Origin: Persicaria tinctoria
Lineage: Eukaryota > Streptophyta > Magnoliopsida > Caryophyllales > Polygonaceae
NCBI GenBank assembly: GCA_037127255.1
Contig: JBANSL010000016.1
Span: 6,760,501 to 6,824,500 of the forward strand
Length of the DNA: 64,000 bases
Reading direction: 5' to 3'
A program made the position numbers and the translations under genes. Positions 62,540 through 64,000 of this stretch are shown in pieces; the stretch's first letter is position 1, and every line of letters begins with the position of its first letter. Under the pieces are notes generated by a model, which worked only from the letters and a program-made list of their open reading frames with translations, made no database searches and had not been told where the DNA came from.

Positions 62540-63298
62540 TAGGGGTGGGCACAAATCCCGCAAATCCCGTCCCGTCCCGCATCCCGTCCCGATCCCGTCC
62601 CGATCCCGGTGGGATTTAGGGAAAAAAATTTCAATCCCATCCCGATCCCGTCCCGCAAATATTACGCGGGACGGGACGCGGGACGAAGAGTTGGAATCCC
62701 GCAAATCCCGTCCCGTCCCGCACATATATAATTTTATATATTTATGTATTTAATACAAAATAATAAGAAGATATAAGAATATATTTATATTATACCTTAA
62801 CATTTATTTAAATCTAAATTTTAAATAATAATAAAAACACTAAAAATATATAAGAAATGAAATATTGTTGCTATTGTTGCTAGGTAGTTGCTACTGTATT
62901 ATCATTCTTTGAATTTAATTTGTTCTACTACCTAGCTACGTTGAATAAAAAAAAAATTGTTCTACCTACCTACTGATGTTTTTGTACATGTAATGGGATT
63001 ATCAAGCTACTGTTGTTTTTATATATGTAATTGGATTATTATTTATTAAGTTATTATGAATATATGAATTTAATTTATACCTTTCTACTTGTTATTTTTA
63101 GATTATATTTTATTCATTTTTTTACGAGGGACAAATCCCGTCCCGTCCCGATCCCGTCCCGTCCCGTGAGGGATAAGACCCGGCGGGATTTGAAAAAAAT
63201 ATATTCAATCCCGTCCCGATCCCGTCCCGCAAAAAATACGCGGGACGGGACACGGGATTACCCCAATCCCGTCCCGTCCCGTCCCATGCCCACCCCTA
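62540..63298. mobile_element. hAT-like MITE, 759 bp, with CCCGTCCCG-rich ends
   Basis: A perfect 12-bp terminal inverted repeat TAGGGGTGGGCA/TGCCCACCCCTA, flanked by a perfect 8-bp duplication GTTTCCAA (62532-62539 and 63299-63306), the hAT signature. Both ends are packed with ATCCCGTCCCG words over about 200 bp. The AT-rich centre has no coding capacity. The apparent Arg/Pro-rich frames are repeat artefacts. Confidence 0.95.
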
Positions 63299-63355
63299 GT
63301 TTCCAATGTACCGGCCAATGAAGGGATCGAGTACTTGAAGTGCTTCTTGATGAGT

Positions 63356-63485
63356 TTTTTTCAACTAGTTAAAATAATATTTATTTTCATAAAAGAATAA
63401 AGACTTAAAACGATCTTGAAATTGAGATCGTTTTAAGTCTTTATTCTTTTATGAAAATAAATATTATTTTAACTAGTTGAAAAAA
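63356..63485. repeat. Perfect 61-bp inverted repeat with 8-nt loop
   Basis: Arms 63356-63416 and 63425-63485 are exact reverse complements, beginning TTTTTTCAACTAGTTAAAAT. The loop is TGAAATTG. No target duplication is evident next to the arms. Confidence 0.97.
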
Positions 63486-64000
63486 TCAATTTTCACACAT
63501 TGTACAAAAACACTTATAATCAATCTCGCTATAATGCACATCAACACATCCAATACATTATGCGCTAACCAAAGTTAAGCAAACAAGATATTCTAAAATC
63601 AATTAGTAATAAATGAAGTAGCATGCGCTCTACCGATTTATACATAAGATTTTAATTTTCATATATTTTTTTGGACATGGGACAATATATCGATCATCCT
63701 CCTCAGTCCTCACACGATCGATTTTACCTTGGCATAATACGACACCGTATTCCTATTTTGTAGGTGGCATGTACGGAGCTTGGGTGACGTGCATGTAACG
63801 TAAGGCTTACCCTGAATAGCTTTGATTTCTTGTGATCGTGATCGATGGATGAGAGTTTTGAGGGATAAGTTGACTATACATATTACATATATTCATATAC
63901 GGAGTATTAAATTATACCCAGTATATTGAATGGGTCACAGCTCACAAACTCCATCAACTGTACCGTACGGTGTTTTACGGCTAGCCAATTGCACTGTACC
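63486..64000. other. Intergenic to the right edge, no gene seen
   Basis: AT-rich at first, then mixed. No coding frame, splice pattern or element border recognised. Confidence 0.5.

Noticed and set aside
62476..63321. Arg/Asp-rich and Pro-rich frames
   Set aside because: They arise from CCCGTCCCG repeats of the hAT-like MITE.

Overview
This window reads as nuclear DNA of a flowering plant, most likely a eudicot. The genes carry many short introns with GT..AG borders, the intergenic DNA is AT-rich, and the protein families are plant-specific (WRC/JmjC protein, S-domain receptor kinase, PEBP protein, NB-ARC protein). Mobile elements are the usual plant set: Ty1/copia, LINE, Helitron, Mutator-like, hAT, PIF/Harbinger and Stowaway. 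I cannot name the species.

Genes, left to right. 1-2.7 kb: the 3' half of an intact Ty1/copia polyprotein running in from the left edge, next to a broken gene remnant. 4.86-6.22 kb (+): a single-exon NB-ARC protein without LRRs. 6.57-11.09 kb (-): a five-exon PLAC8-family membrane protein, convergent with the NB-ARC gene. 16.3-16.7 kb (-): a one-EF-hand calcium sensor of the KIC/PBP1 type. 18.99-21.97 kb (-): a seven-exon S-domain (G-type lectin) receptor kinase, with a decayed kinase fragment beside it in the opposite orientation. 35.09-37.15 kb (+): a nine-exon equilibrative nucleoside transporter. 40.61-46.73 kb (+): a twelve-exon WRC-RING-JmjC protein like Arabidopsis JMJ24, in which all three expected iron ligands are replaced. 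47.12-48.87 kb (-): a four-exon PEBP gene of the MFT type, convergent with the JmjC gene. 49.5-50.1 kb: a frameshifted, unrecognised coding remnant. 50.76-51.16 kb (-), with a probable 5' UTR exon near 52.5 kb: mitochondrial ribosomal protein mL54. I assembled exons by eye from splice borders and reading phase. Every multi-exon model closes in frame, but none is backed by transcripts.

Between the genes lie mobile elements, many with exact borders and target-site duplications. They include a LINE fragment inside one copy of a 240-bp tandem repeat (11.4-12.4 kb), a copia solo LTR (12.5-13.4 kb), a 3.3-kb long-TIR element (23.2-26.6 kb), a nested stack in which a gene-carrying Helitron splits a LINE (29.2-34.0 kb), a 1.4-kb Mutator-like element (56.4-57.8 kb), hAT-like elements (58.3 and 62.5 kb), and several MITE families. 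Two large palindromes (53.5-53.7 kb and 63.36-63.49 kb) are among the most unusual structures. From about 52.7 kb to the right end I see no host gene.

The genes do not form one pathway. They are ordinary, independently transcribed plant genes for immunity-type signalling, calcium sensing, nucleoside transport, chromatin control, seed/flowering-type regulation and mitochondrial translation.
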